Shown: positions 1 to 7,832, counted from the first letter of the stretch. The stretch is 64,000 nucleotides of DNA from Pseudohongiella sp. O18 (GCF_021729085.1 NZ_JAJSAR010000001.1:434001-498000); one strand, 5' to 3'. Notes: generated by a model not told the origin, from the sequence alone. Program-made: numbers and translations.

Positions 1-301
1 GTGGTTTCGAGACAGATGCGACGTCATAAACGGTAGCGGCAGTAGCTGGAATGCCATTTTCGACATCAGCATAACCAAGCCCTGACGCAAGGACGACTGC
101 GTGATTTTTCACGACAGCCACAGACATTCCGGGAATATTGGCCGCTTCTCGCAGTTTGTCGAGCTGTTGGGCAAAAGCTTCGAGGTCTAATGACTCCCCG
201 CCTGCTGAGGTTTGACTCTGCGCGGATGACAGACTTGGGAGCGATGCCAGCAGGAGCGCGAGAATGATGATTTTTGAGATTACTGCACTAGAACCAAGCA
301 C
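1..301 (-). CDS. Serine hydrolase, beta-lactamase/class C family (N-terminal part; runs off window)
   Basis: Only the first 100 residues are inside the window; the gene continues past base 1. A GTG start at 301 follows a GAGGGCGGA ribosome site and opens a signal peptide (ISKIIILALLLASL, cleavage near SSAQS). The mature part reads like the beta-lactamase fold of serine hydrolases (PF00144): an IPGMSVAVVKN strand pair, then the active-site S-V-S-K box (SxxK) at the window edge. The family contains class C beta-lactamases, esterases and D-amino-acid peptidases, so the substrate cannot be named. It was too truncated to call by length; identity rests on the motif and spacing. Confidence 0.75.
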   Translation of the reverse strand, partial: MLGSSAVISKIIILALLLASLPSLSSAQSQTSAGGESLDLEAFAQQLDKLREAANIPGMSVAVVKNHAVVLASGLGYADVENGIPATAATVYDVASVSKP

Positions 302-315
302 ATCTCCGCCCTCGC

Positions 316-759
316 TCAACTCATCTTAGCTCTTTCCAGCTTCTCTTTTGCTTCACTGATACTTGTCAAACACTCTGCCCGTAACGACGGAAACTCTTTG
401 TCGATCACAGACATTTCGGAATCGTTTAAAAGCTGTTCGAGTTGAGATTCTTCAGCAAGTCTTTGGTCAATAATTTCGACTGTCTGATCGGCAGAAAATG
501 CCGCCTCCAGTCGCTGCAATAAATGCTGGCCCGTTTGTCGGTCCGGATCGGGGACCGAGGGCAGGTCGTCACTGGCCCGGATGGCCACTGCTACTGATTT
601 CTCCAGAACCTGTCGGCTTTCTGCAAGCTGCATAAACAGTTCCTTGACCGCACTGTCACTCACAAACTCAGCAGCGTCACGATAGTCTTCGTCACTGCTT
701 ATAAGCGCAACATGTAAGTTGTTCAGTGCAACCTGTAGGTCATTGCGCAATAAGCTCAT
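316..759 (-). CDS. Putative ferritin-like four-helix protein (DUF2383/PA2169-like)
   Basis: A soluble, wholly helical protein of about 147 residues with no signal peptide or membrane segment. Composition and helix lengths (an N-terminal LRNDLQVALNNLHVALISSDEDY segment, two central amphipathic helices, a C-terminal charged helix) resemble the DUF2383/PA2169 family of ferritin-like bundles of unknown function. Two in-frame ATGs exist at 765 and 759; the AAGGGAA ribosome site is well spaced only for 759. It lies just upstream of the secreted hydrolase and downstream of the lipid kinase, all on the minus strand, so co-transcription is possible. Family assignment is from pattern only. Confidence 0.6.
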   Translation of the reverse strand: MSLLRNDLQVALNNLHVALISSDEDYRDAAEFVSDSAVKELFMQLAESRQVLEKSVAVAIRASDDLPSVPDPDRQTGQHLLQRLEAAFSADQTVEIIDQRLAEESQLEQLLNDSEMSVIDKEFPSLRAECLTSISEAKEKLERAKMS

Positions 760-809
760 ACTCATTTCCCTTAATGTGGTTTTTCCCGCCGACGATAAAT
801 CAGCAACCT

Positions 810-1718
810 CTATTCAACCAAAGATATCGGTTTGGGTGCTAGAATTTCGAGTGCATCTGGTAATACTTTAAAATGTGCCGGTGTGCTAGTCACCGGTTCG
901 CCATCGGCGTGAATAGCCATCACTTTCCGCCCTGTTGTCAGGGTGATGCTTTCGGCCTGCAGATTGAACACCCGTGCGTTGTATCTTTGCCGACCATCAC
1001 GCAGTAAAGGCGCCAACGTTAACAGCTCCCAAACCCCCTGCGGGCGTAGACTGTACAATGATAACTTTCCATCATCGATGCGTTTGTTTTCATCAATCAC
1101 ATTGCCACCACCATAGTAGCGTCCATTGCCAACCGCAATCTGTATAGAGCGCTGGCGGTGAGGAACGTCATCGGCAGTAATGGTGACCTTAAATTGCTTT
1201 ATTCGCAGCAGCGCCGAAAAGAATGCCTTCAGGTAGCTAAAAACGCCCCAGTGCTTTTTCACTTCATCGCTTAACTCTTCGGTAACCTGCACTCCCAACC
1301 CGAGATGCGCGACATTAAAAAAGTAGTGGTCGTTTACCATACCCAGGTCAATCGACTGACGCACACCCGACACAATGACATCAAACGCTTCGTCCAGTTC
1401 GCCGGTAAGCCCTAGCGAACGAGCCAGATCGTTGGCCGTACCCAGGGGCAATATGGCCAGCACCAGGCCACTCTCATGCATTGTGCCAGCCATGGAACTG
1501 ATTGTGCCATCGCCCCCGCCGACGATCACCAGATCCAGTCTTTCTTTACGATCCAGCACCGCGCGGCGGCTTTCCTCAGGGTTCTTGGACACCAATCGCT
1601 CAACGGCCATGCCAGCCCGCTCCAGCTTTGCAATGCCTTCGTCCAATTGTGCGCCGGCGCACTGTCGGGCTTTGGGATTAGTGATAAGCAACGCCTGGCG
1701 TATATCTGTTCGATTCAT
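810..1718 (-). CDS. YegS/BmrU-type lipid kinase (diacylglycerol kinase catalytic domain)
   Basis: Predicted cytoplasmic or membrane-peripheral kinase that phosphorylates a lipid diacylglycerol-like substrate. The DAGK catalytic domain is evident: an opening ITNPKA segment, the nucleotide-binding GGGDGT box, LPLGTANDLARSL after it, and the C-terminal beta domain with AVGNGRYYGGG and IHADGEP. The length (about 302 residues) fits YegS. The open frame reaches a GTG at 1745, but ATG at 1718 gives the usual family N-terminus directly before the first strand, so I prefer it. Specific substrate (phosphatidylglycerol, ceramide or diacylglycerol) cannot be told. Confidence 0.88.
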   Translation of the reverse strand: MNRTDIRQALLITNPKARQCAGAQLDEGIAKLERAGMAVERLVSKNPEESRRAVLDRKERLDLVIVGGGDGTISSMAGTMHESGLVLAILPLGTANDLARSLGLTGELDEAFDVIVSGVRQSIDLGMVNDHYFFNVAHLGLGVQVTEELSDEVKKHWGVFSYLKAFFSALLRIKQFKVTITADDVPHRQRSIQIAVGNGRYYGGGNVIDENKRIDDGKLSLYSLRPQGVWELLTLAPLLRDGRQRYNARVFNLQAESITLTTGRKVMAIHADGEPVTSTPAHFKVLPDALEILAPKPISLVE

Positions 1719-1920
1719 TCGATTTCGCTTTCCCTGTTTGCTCACTGTCTCAGGGTCACAGTAAACGAGTTTACATTCAAGACCCTTTAGCTGCCTGGCT
1801 CAACAGCGATATCTCAAAATTAATCGTTCATCCCTACATCCAAATGCCGGAATCAGAGCATTGTCAGGGTAAGAGTGGCTGAAAAGCCTGATTTTAACCC
1901 ATGCACTGAGGATACATACG

Positions 1921-2277
1921 ATGGGCGGAGATACACTTATTGCCATGACCTTGTTTATCAGTTTGTTCGGCAGCCCGATTGCGATGCTTTATATTTACCT
2001 GAAGTACCGTAGCAAAAAGCTGAAAATCATCGAAAAGATGCTGGACGCTAATCGGGAGGTCACACCCGAAATGCTGGCTGTGCTCAATCAACCCAATTCC
2101 AGCACGCCAGGCAGCGACATCCGCATGGCTGTGTTCTACCTGACGATTGGTGGCGCTATCTTTTTAATGCTGATGTTTGAAGTGTTTGGCAACCCAGCCC
2201 GACTGAGCCTGTTAAGTTTACTGCCCCTGAGCATTGGCATAAGCTATCTCATCGCATCGCGCCTTAAAGAAAACTGA
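1921..2277 (+). CDS. DUF6249-like small membrane protein of sigma operon
   Basis: A 118-residue membrane protein with one N-terminal hydrophobic segment (TLIAMTLFISLFGSPIAMLYIYL), a short basic cytoplasmic linker with KIIEKMLDANREVTPEML, and two more hydrophobic helices at the C-terminus. This layout matches DUF6249 proteins that accompany ECF sigma factors. A GAGGA ribosome site lies 8 bases before the ATG. It is followed closely by the sigma factor and a second small membrane protein on the same strand, so it likely forms part of the regulatory module that controls that sigma factor. Function is inferred from context only. Confidence 0.65.
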   Translation: MGGDTLIAMTLFISLFGSPIAMLYIYLKYRSKKLKIIEKMLDANREVTPEMLAVLNQPNSSTPGSDIRMAVFYLTIGGAIFLMLMFEVFGNPARLSLLSLLPLSIGISYLIASRLKEN

Positions 2278-2329
2278 TCTGTTTACCAACCCAGGCGGCA
2301 ACGGTTTGCCAGACAACAAAGCTCGTCAC

Positions 2330-2893
2330 ATGTCCAAGCTGAACGATTTATCTGATATGAATCTGGTAAACCGCGTTCAGCTTCTGGGCGATCAGGCTGC
2401 CTTTAAAGCCCTGGTGCTGCGACATAACGCCAGGGTGCGTGGCTTTCTGAGACGGCTATGCCAGGACAAAGATCAGGCCGACGACCTGGCACAGGAGTGT
2501 TTTCTGCTGGCGTTCCGCCATATCGGCAAGTACCAGCCGAGCGGGCAGTTTTCAGGCTGGCTGTTGAAAATTGCCCAGCGTTGCTACTTTCAAGAGAAAC
2601 GATTGCACTCCAGGCGCGCTGAAAAGTGGCAGCAATTCCAGGCTCTGGAAACTGATAGCAGTCACATTGACGACCCGGTTGATATGCGCCTGGACCTGGA
2701 GAAGGCCTTCGAAACGCTTTCGGAGAATGAGACCATCTGCCTGACACTGTGCTACACGATGGGATATTCGCACTCAGAAGTTGCCGACATCAGTGGATTT
2801 CCTTTGGGTTCTGTGAAAACCTACATCAAAACAGGAAAAGATAAACTGCGGGATCTACTGGAGCCTCAATTGACGGAGAACCACAATGTCTGA
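2330..2893 (+). CDS. ECF-type RNA polymerase sigma factor
   Basis: Sigma-70 family factor of the extracytoplasmic-function class, about 187 residues. Region 2 is seen at FKALVLRHNARVRGFLRR followed by DADDLAQECF-like recognition residues (QADDLAQECFLLAF) and the FSGWLLKIAQRCYF segment; region 4 has LSENETICLTLCYTMGYSHSEVADI, a helix-turn-helix, then GSVKTYI. An in-frame TTG at 2306 could start it 8 residues earlier and has a better placed AGGCGG, so the start is open. The stop overlaps the next ORF by 8 bases, typical of translational coupling to an antisigma-like partner. Confidence 0.9.
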   Translation: MSKLNDLSDMNLVNRVQLLGDQAAFKALVLRHNARVRGFLRRLCQDKDQADDLAQECFLLAFRHIGKYQPSGQFSGWLLKIAQRCYFQEKRLHSRRAEKWQQFQALETDSSHIDDPVDMRLDLEKAFETLSENETICLTLCYTMGYSHSEVADISGFPLGSVKTYIKTGKDKLRDLLEPQLTENHNV

Positions 2894-3233
2894 CCATGAA
2901 TCAATTGATGCCCGGCTTGAGCAAGCGCTTTCAGCTGAGTTTTCAAACATCGATTCAGATCTCTTTTCTGAAAAAGTGGCCACTCGGATCTCACGCAAGG
3001 TTTTTTTGCGATACCTGGTGCTTTCCATTGGCTGGCTGACAGGTCTGACAGTATTTTTTTCGATCCTTCCTGTTCTCAACTCCTCACTCATGTCCATCAA
3101 TAGTTTCTTGCCTGCATGGACCCACCAGGAACTCTTGTTCCGCCTGTCTCAGTGGTTAATCCCAGCCAGCATCATGCTTGCGATAGCGATCATGCCCGCT
3201 CTGCTGTCCAGGCTCCATTCAAGGGTCAATTAA
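2886..3233 (+). CDS. Small two-helix membrane protein, possible antisigma-like partner
   Basis: A 115-residue protein that starts inside the 3' end of the sigma gene. The N-terminal 40 residues are soluble and charged (ESIDARLEQALSAEF), followed by two membrane segments (FLRYLVLSIGWLTGLTVFFSIL and LIPASIMLAIAIMPALLS). A cytoplasmic N-terminus followed by membrane helices, encoded right behind an ECF sigma factor, is the usual plan of an antisigma factor. No zinc-binding HxxxCxxC motif is present, so it is not a classical ZAS antisigma. No family recognised. Confidence 0.65.
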   Translation: MSDHESIDARLEQALSAEFSNIDSDLFSEKVATRISRKVFLRYLVLSIGWLTGLTVFFSILPVLNSSLMSINSFLPAWTHQELLFRLSQWLIPASIMLAIAIMPALLSRLHSRVN

Positions 3234-3292
3234 TGGCGATGTGTGGTTTGGCAGTAAGACTACGAGATCAATACTCATCTACGGCGTATTAT

Positions 3293-3604
3293 TTAGAATG
3301 AGCGCTGGATTATCTCAACAATTTCCCGGGTGTTTTCTATGACTCTGAATATCTCACCCTCTACATTAATTGTAACGTGACCATCCTCTCTTAGAATGAT
3401 TCGTCCTCGGTCATAGATATGTTGATCGACAATCTCGCCTACCACAAGTTTCCTTTGCCAGCCCGGAGGCAGTTCCCTACCCCTCTCTACCTGTTTTTGC
3501 AAACCTGGGGGTAACTCCTTCTTTTTCTCTTGACTGGAAAGTGCGCCATCACTTAAACCGAAAGTCAAGATTACGGCTGCAACAATTACATGAAAATGTT
3601 TCAT
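3293..3604 (-). CDS. Small secreted protein, RcnB/CigR-like
   Basis: A 103-residue exported protein. A signal peptide (HFHVIVAAVILTFGLSDGALSS) is followed by a short charged segment with a repeated ELPPG motif (KELPPGLQKQV and RELPPGWQRKL) and a compact C-terminal half (YDRGRIILREDGHVTINV). The PPG-rich linker plus a short beta-rich tail recalls the periplasmic RcnB/CigR group, but similarity is weak. The ATG at 3604 was chosen over the upstream one because GAGGAATACT lies just before it. It sits just left of the first attC-like site and is probably ordinary chromosome flanking the cassette array. Confidence 0.6.
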   Translation of the reverse strand: MKHFHVIVAAVILTFGLSDGALSSQEKKKELPPGLQKQVERGRELPPGWQRKLVVGEIVDQHIYDRGRIILREDGHVTINVEGEIFRVIENTREIVEIIQRSF

Positions 3605-3734
3605 AGTATTCCTCAAACTTTAGCGAATTAGGCGCCCAAGCTATTTTGCCATGCGTGTACCTTATCAAACGATCTCACGACGTTAAATATTCCATTCTTG
3701 CTGACTATTAGATGCGATTCACACCTCGAAGCCT

Positions 3735-3813
3735 CTTAACCCCGCACTGATTAAACGCGTATACATCGACCGTGGCAGTTGGCTTTTAGTCTGGCTATAT
3801 GCACTAGTTATCT
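3735..3813 (-). repeat. attC site (degenerate)
   Basis: Putative attC of the epimerase-like cassette. The left core tcttaac and right core gttatct are recognisable but the inner palindrome is weak. It would be the array's left terminus. Confidence 0.4.
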
Positions 3814-4596
3814 GCTTTCATTGAACTCAATATTCATCAAATCCGGATATTTAAACGTGTAGCCCAGAACACGCTTCACTTTCTGATTACTGATTATCTT
3901 GAAAGACCTGGTATCTTGACTCTCAAACTCAGGTGCAGGGCGACCAATAGACTCAGCGGCAAGCGTATAGAACTCTCTTTTTGTCGGGTGGGTGTCAGCA
4001 CAACAATTAAAAACGTCGCCCCAAACTTCCTGTTCGATAATTCCATTAATGATGCCGATGCAGTCGTCATGATGTATCAGATTTACATTTGAATCTGCGT
4101 TACGAACAGACTTACCTTTGCGAAAAAACATGCCGGGCTTGCGACTGTAGCCAATCAGCCCACCAAACCTGACAATTGTCGTTTTAAACTTGCCGCTACT
4201 TCTGAACAGGTTTTCGATGTTCAGCAAGGGACTTTGGACGGATTCGACACCATCTGACTCTGTTATGGTCGTATTTGTCTCTTGATAGACTGAAGTAGAG
4301 CTAACAAATAATACGTTCTCAATGTCGGATTTTTCTATCTCATGTAGCAATTGACTAAAACCATCAATGTTCTTTGATGGTATGTTGATTATCAGGATAT
4401 TCGCCTTGAGGAAATTTTCTATGCTTTGGGCGAACGAATCTATGTCGACTATAAATGGATTGGCACCGATAGATTCTATGTCAGCGACTCGGCTGTCTGA
4501 TGTCGTAGACGCATTGACTGTGTAACCCGCTTGTAAGAAATGCTGTGCCAGAGGTAAGCCAAGCCAACCACTACCTAGAATGCTGATGGTATTCAA
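3808..4596 (-). CDS. NAD(P)-binding epimerase/SDR-family protein (YeeZ-like)
   Basis: Predicted Rossmann-fold oxidoreductase or sugar-nucleotide epimerase of 262 residues. The N-terminus has a GSGWLG dinucleotide-binding loop, a later VLFVSSTSVY strand with the S/T-S-V-Y catalytic-type motif, and a VRFGGLIG segment, as in the YeeZ/NAD-dependent epimerase family. The start is TTG with AAGGAAA placed 4-5 bases upstream; no ATG gives the complete loop. The stop codon is formed by the right core of the following attC-like site, as in other cassettes here, which supports membership in the array. Substrate unknown. Confidence 0.75.
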   Translation of the reverse strand: MNTISILGSGWLGLPLAQHFLQAGYTVNASTTSDSRVADIESIGANPFIVDIDSFAQSIENFLKANILIINIPSKNIDGFSQLLHEIEKSDIENVLFVSSTSVYQETNTTITESDGVESVQSPLLNIENLFRSSGKFKTTIVRFGGLIGYSRKPGMFFRKGKSVRNADSNVNLIHHDDCIGIINGIIEQEVWGDVFNCCADTHPTKREFYTLAAESIGRPAPEFESQDTRSFKIISNQKVKRVLGYTFKYPDLMNIEFNESR

Positions 4597-4603
4597 TATG
4601 TTT

Positions 4604-4644
4604 CCTTATCGGCTACCGATATGGGTGGCAGCCGCTAGTTATGC
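4604..4644 (-). repeat. attC site (short)
   Basis: A 41-base attC for the GrpB cassette: left core ccttatc (normally TAAC), right core gttatgc, joined by an arm pair GGCTaCC/GGtggcAGCC. Unusually short, probably a deletion form. Confidence 0.6.
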
Positions 4645-5172
4645 GGATTGCTGTCTATGGTTGCTTTTCATCCAGAGTACAGCGCAACGCTCATGCTTCT
4701 TAACAAATGCATCCTTGCCGTTTACATATGCCTGCATGTCGTTCGGATTCTCTTTTGCAAGACGTGCTTTCAGCTCACCATACTCGACAGCGATATCTGG
4801 GTGAGCTCTCATGTAGTCCCGAAATGCAATGTGGCGAATCACTTGTTGAGTTTCGGCTTCAAAGGCATGGACCTGGTGCGTTCTTCGCCCCGTTTCATCG
4901 TCCAGGCGAAAATAGCGACGGCCGGGAATCCCGAACTCCCCTTTGACCTCATAGCCAAGTGCCGCCATTGAATAGCTTCGTTCATCCAAGGATTGCAACG
5001 AGGCCACCTCCAGCAGCATATCAATAACCGGCTTCGCCTTAGTGCTAGAGACCGACGTGCTTCCGATGTGATGGATACGTAACACTAGATCGCCCAATGC
5101 CAGACCTATCCTGTCGCTTTCTTGCTCAAAATTTCTAGCCCAATCAGGGCTGTGATCTACTACCAGTATCAC
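4639..5172 (-). CDS. GrpB family protein (nucleotidyltransferase fold)
   Basis: A 177-residue member of the GrpB/UPF0157 family, which has a nucleotidyltransferase-like fold and unknown substrate. The family signature HIGSTSV is followed by KAKPVIDMLLEV, and RRYFRL and HQVHAFE further on match conserved positions. Only a GTG at 5172 is available as a start: TAG precedes it in frame, and no good ribosome site is visible. The stop lies in the attC right core. GrpB proteins are common cassette cargo; some carry dephospho-CoA-kinase-linked functions, but that cannot be inferred here. Confidence 0.85.
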   Translation of the reverse strand: MILVVDHSPDWARNFEQESDRIGLALGDLVLRIHHIGSTSVSSTKAKPVIDMLLEVASLQSLDERSYSMAALGYEVKGEFGIPGRRYFRLDDETGRRTHQVHAFEAETQQVIRHIAFRDYMRAHPDIAVEYGELKARLAKENPNDMQAYVNGKDAFVKKHERCAVLWMKSNHRQQSA

Positions 5173-5239
5173 CGTGTCGTACCGCCACTATTTCTGTAAC
5201 GTTCGTGCTAAACGGGTCCGTGCCTTTGCGAAGATTCAG

Positions 5240-5335
5240 GCTCCACTTCCCGACACCTCATACTCGAAGAGTTGGTTAAATCTGCCTTCGTCGTCTTCCC
5301 TCAGCAGGCCTCGTCGCATACCCGCCTTCAGCCAA
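5240..5335 (-). pseudogene. GNAT acetyltransferase remnant (C-terminal fragment)
   Basis: Reading the minus strand in one frame gives about 25 residues that align with the C-terminus of the intact acetyltransferase at 13190: LKAGMRRG, then REDDEGRF, then NQLFEYEV, against IKAGMGRG, RADDDGGF and TQLFEYEV. The match also holds at base level (cctcatactcgaagagtt against cctcgtactcgaagagtt). Upstream the frame breaks and no acetyl-CoA loop is present. The surrounding 240 bases (5173-5411) hold no intact gene; the sequence near 5195-5250 (gtaacg, gctaaacggg) may be what is left of its attC. Confidence 0.75.
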
Positions 5336-5411
5336 TGCTGCGAATACGGTCCCAGCGATGCCGGGCATCTGACGACCGCTCGGAGCATAGTTATTTTGAT
5401 AGGTATGAGTA

Positions 5412-5693
5412 TCATAGCTCGACTCCTGCGACATCAATAAACTCTACCCATTTCCTGGCGACCCGTTTCCCGTTCTCACCGGATAGAGATGACCAGCCGT
5501 GGATTCGGTTCTCCGCTTTCACAATGTGAGCTATTGCGTCACTGGTTTTGTGCATATGTAGAAGCGCATATATTTCAGCAGACGCAGCCAAATGCCTGGT
5601 GATAACAGGCCGCTCATTTGATTCATTTGTGCGCTCCAGAGCATCTCTTAAGGCAAGCGTGTAGCCTGTTAGCTTATTTAAAATATCGTCCAT
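5412..5693 (-). CDS. Hypothetical small helical protein (cassette)
   Basis: A 93-residue soluble protein, mostly helical, no signal peptide or membrane helix. It begins at ATG 5693 behind an aaccaggt stretch. Residues such as EIYALLHMHKTSDAIAHIVKAENRIHGW suggest a helical hairpin. I do not recognise a family. There is no convincing attC on its left side (5336-5411), so its own recombination site may have been lost together with the neighbouring acetyltransferase remnant. It could be a decayed or newly shortened gene, but there is no internal stop. Confidence 0.5.
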   Translation of the reverse strand: MDDILNKLTGYTLALRDALERTNESNERPVITRHLAASAEIYALLHMHKTSDAIAHIVKAENRIHGWSSLSGENGKRVARKWVEFIDVAGVEL

Positions 5694-5715
5694 ACCTGGT
5701 TACACATTACTCTCA

Positions 5716-5786
5716 ACTTATCGGCGCGAACGAAGTAGGCGTCCGGCTTGCGTTATTGGCGGCCCAACTCCCGCCGCGTGTTATGG
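5716..5786 (-). repeat. attC site (degenerate)
   Basis: Belongs to the decayed VOC cassette. Left core acttatc (same TTATCGG variant as at 4604), right core gttatgg. A second partial palindrome inside suggests a chimeric or repaired site. Confidence 0.55.
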
Positions 5787-6001
5787 CCTGAACTCACGGA
5801 TCTGTATGTGATTACCCTCTGGGTCGGAGATATTGCAGACCTTGAAAATCGGGTTGCCCCATTCTCCTTCCATCACTGAACCACCATAGTCAGCGACAGT
5901 AGCACGGGCCAGGTTCATGCCGAAGAAATCGACATAAAACTAGATAAGCTCTAAATATCTCGGTCGTACATGATAACACCGTATCGGGCAGGTCCGTTCA
6001 T
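5781..6001 (-). pseudogene. Decayed VOC/glyoxalase-fold protein cassette
   Basis: From ATG 6001 the frame reads MNGPARYGVIMYDRDI, then hits TAG at 5951-5953. A different frame then gives FYVDFFGMNLARA, GGSVMEGEWGNPIF and the typical VOC ending CNISDPEGNHIQIREF before a TAA in the attC right core. The pieces follow the order of a VOC (vicinal oxygen chelate) domain, but about 30-40 central residues are missing, and at least one frameshift and one stop separate the parts. This fills the only gene-free stretch above 300 bases in the array (5694-6106). Confidence 0.75.
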
Positions 6002-6028
6002 ATTGAGTCGCTCATCCAGGCCCAATAG

Positions 6029-6112
6029 CCATAACGCCGCCCCAAAGGGCCAGTTGGAGCGCAGCGAAAGGTGGTCCTGGCTGAAGGGCAGCTGTTGACG
6101 GCTTTGTTATGC
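6029..6112 (-). repeat. attC site
   Basis: Left core ccataac followed by GCC, right core gttatgc; 84 bases. Site of the VOC cassette whose stop codon lies in the right core at 6107. Confidence 0.9.
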
Positions 6113-6487
6113 ACTTCTCTCTACCCTCCATGGTGGATTTAGACGATTGTCACCAGCCCAATATAGTTTGATTTTATTACCTGATGGGTCGTGTAATATT
6201 GCCTCTCTCCACAGATACGGCATATCCATCGGTTCTTGATCAAGTTTAAACCCTTGTTCTTTTAGATCAGTTACCAGTTTATCTAATTCTTTATTCTCAA
6301 AATAAATGACACCACCATTTAGAAATTTTCCATCTTCGAGGGAAAGAGAAAATGTGGACGTCCCCTCAGGGCATTCAAATCTAGCATAATGAGGGGTATC
6401 TACTATTTGCAGGAATCCCATTCGTCTATAAAAATCTGTTGCTTCGTCCATGTTTGAAACGGGCAACGTCACCTGATTCATATTCAT
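6107..6487 (-). CDS. VOC (glyoxalase/bleomycin-resistance) family protein
   Basis: A 126-residue VOC protein: two beta-alpha-beta-beta-beta modules, the first with QVTLPVSNMDEATDFYRRMGF and the last with the typical DPSGNKIKLYW ending. VOC members are metal-dependent lyases, dioxygenases or drug-sequestering proteins; the metal-binding set cannot be assigned safely here. The open frame extends to 6574 but the extension lies in the neighbouring attC; ATG 6487 has AAGGAT spaced 6 bases upstream. It is a single-gene cassette with the stop in the attC core. It is distinct from the VOC cassette at 9735 and the VOC remnant at 5781. Confidence 0.85.
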   Translation of the reverse strand: MNMNQVTLPVSNMDEATDFYRRMGFLQIVDTPHYARFECPEGTSTFSLSLEDGKFLNGGVIYFENKELDKLVTDLKEQGFKLDQEPMDMPYLWREAILHDPSGNKIKLYWAGDNRLNPPWRVERSA

Positions 6488-6505
6488 TATTCGATCCTTC
6501 CAATT

Positions 6506-6621
6506 GCTTAACTCCCGTAGTAATAGGCACAGTTTGTGGAGCGCGGCTTGTGACAGTATGGCGAAGCCATTCACAAGACGTGCGGAGCAGGCTGTGTCCT
6601 TTATTGACTTGTTTGTTAGCT
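6506..6621 (-). repeat. attC site
   Basis: Left core gcttaac, right core gttagct, 116 bases with long arms. Follows the lipocalin-like cassette gene ending at 6616. Confidence 0.9.
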
Positions 6622-7065
6622 GCCGGCAATCTGTTTATAGTGGTGTTCAACAAATCGATTCCAACCTTTTTTGGTTTTTGACTCCACTACCCAATTAAAT
6701 CCTTCATCGGGATCTGGCCAATAGACCTGTCTCGCAACTCCGCCTGGCATTTGGGCTTCAAAAGCCAGAGAATCCCCATGTACATCTTTGGCGTCGGTAA
6801 GCACTCCTTCCGAATGCTTTCCATCAGAAGTGAATGACCAGAATCTGAAGGATTTATCCCGGTCAATTCCGAATAGTGCTAGTTCCTCATAGGACGACTT
6901 CACAAATTTCCATTCGACTCGTAGTTCGATGTATTTCCCACCAAGTAATTTTGAGAAACTTCGATGGACAACTACAGGACCCATATCTGAACTAGATTCG
7001 GCAAGCCAGGAACCAATTAGCGGATCAAAGATGCCTAATTTTCCGCGACCTTTTTTCCAATTCAT
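6616..7065 (-). CDS. Lipocalin-like/DUF1579-type protein (cassette)
   Basis: A 149-residue beta-rich soluble protein with no signal peptide. The early FDPLIGSWLAE segment and regular short strands (KYIELRVEW, LALFGIDRDKSFRFWSF, GEGVL-type turn) resemble small intracellular lipocalin-fold proteins such as DUF1579 and THAP4-like domains, which open with a GxW strand. Ligand unknown. Stop codon is in the attC right core. Upstream of its ATG at 7065 the next attC begins within 27 bases, so any promoter must lie in that attC or be external. Confidence 0.5.
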   Translation of the reverse strand: MNWKKGRGKLGIFDPLIGSWLAESSSDMGPVVVHRSFSKLLGGKYIELRVEWKFVKSSYEELALFGIDRDKSFRFWSFTSDGKHSEGVLTDAKDVHGDSLAFEAQMPGGVARQVYWPDPDEGFNWVVESKTKKGWNRFVEHHYKQIAGS

Positions 7066-7091
7066 TCATTTAACTCCCAGTCATCGTGTGC

Positions 7092-7175
7092 AGCTAACGC
7101 CCGCAGCACGCGCGGCATTGTAGTGTAGGCGAAGCCGCAACGGATATGCCGTCGCTGTGACTGCGATTGTTAGGT
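7092..7175 (-). repeat. attC site
   Basis: Left core agctaac, right core gttaggt, 84 bases. Its inner sequence resembles the site at 23738 (shared agtg.aggc.aagccgcaacgg arm). Belongs to the DUF2971 cassette. Confidence 0.92.
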
Positions 7176-7832
7176 GCGATGGACATAGACTTTAATCGCC
7201 ATATTCTGAACGACGTCATACTTGGTAAAAGCAATTCTTGACTTTGTGACTTTGACTTCATGTTTATATGAACGCAGATGCGTCGCAAAATCGCTTATTT
7301 TTAGCTCGGATCTCGGCCCCAAAATAATCTCTTTCAGTTCCATGTTGCCGTCAAAATCGGTAAGGAATAAGCCTGTTGTGTCTTTCTGTTTTAGAGGAAC
7401 AATAACCCTGACTTCATCTTCATATTTCCATCCAACATACTTTGCGCATAATAGACTTTCTATAAGCTCTTCCGTAATGCCGCCAAATTCTTTCTCCATA
7501 TCTATTTCAGCGATCATTCTTTTCGGAAAATATTTAACTTCCTTGATGTGAGCATCATCTATGTCGAAGCCTAAGCAAATACCTCGATGCTTGTCTCCGT
7601 AGTGTGCCCACAACAATGGGTTCTTCCAGCCTCTTGAAAAGCTGATAATCCCAAAGTCTTTTGCTGCTGCATCTCTACCTGCTTCGAATGCCTTTCTGAA
7701 CTTCTTGTCTGAAAGATTTACCCCTAGGAACTCGAATGGATCGTTGAGTTCATCTAGCATAGATATTTTTATGCGCTCATTGATTATATTTGAGAGCGCA
7801 TATTTCTCGGCGGTGTAGTAGTAAACTCGCAT
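7170..7832 (-). CDS. DUF2971 domain protein (cassette)
   Basis: A 220-residue soluble protein that matches the DUF2971 plan: an N-terminal VYYYTAEKYALSNI strand-helix, LDELNDPFEFL, a central SFSRGWKNPLLWAHYGDKHRGICLGF block (W-x-Y-x-x-x-H-x-G signature) and AKYVGWKYEDEVRVI near residue 140. DUF2971 proteins are frequent in integrons and defence islands, and have been suggested to be related to ADP-ribosyltransferase-like or other toxin folds, but biochemical function is unknown. Stop codon sits in the attC core. Confidence 0.85.
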   Translation of the reverse strand: MRVYYYTAEKYALSNIINERIKISMLDELNDPFEFLGVNLSDKKFRKAFEAGRDAAAKDFGIISFSRGWKNPLLWAHYGDKHRGICLGFDIDDAHIKEVKYFPKRMIAEIDMEKEFGGITEELIESLLCAKYVGWKYEDEVRVIVPLKQKDTTGLFLTDFDGNMELKEIILGPRSELKISDFATHLRSYKHEVKVTKSRIAFTKYDVVQNMAIKVYVHRT

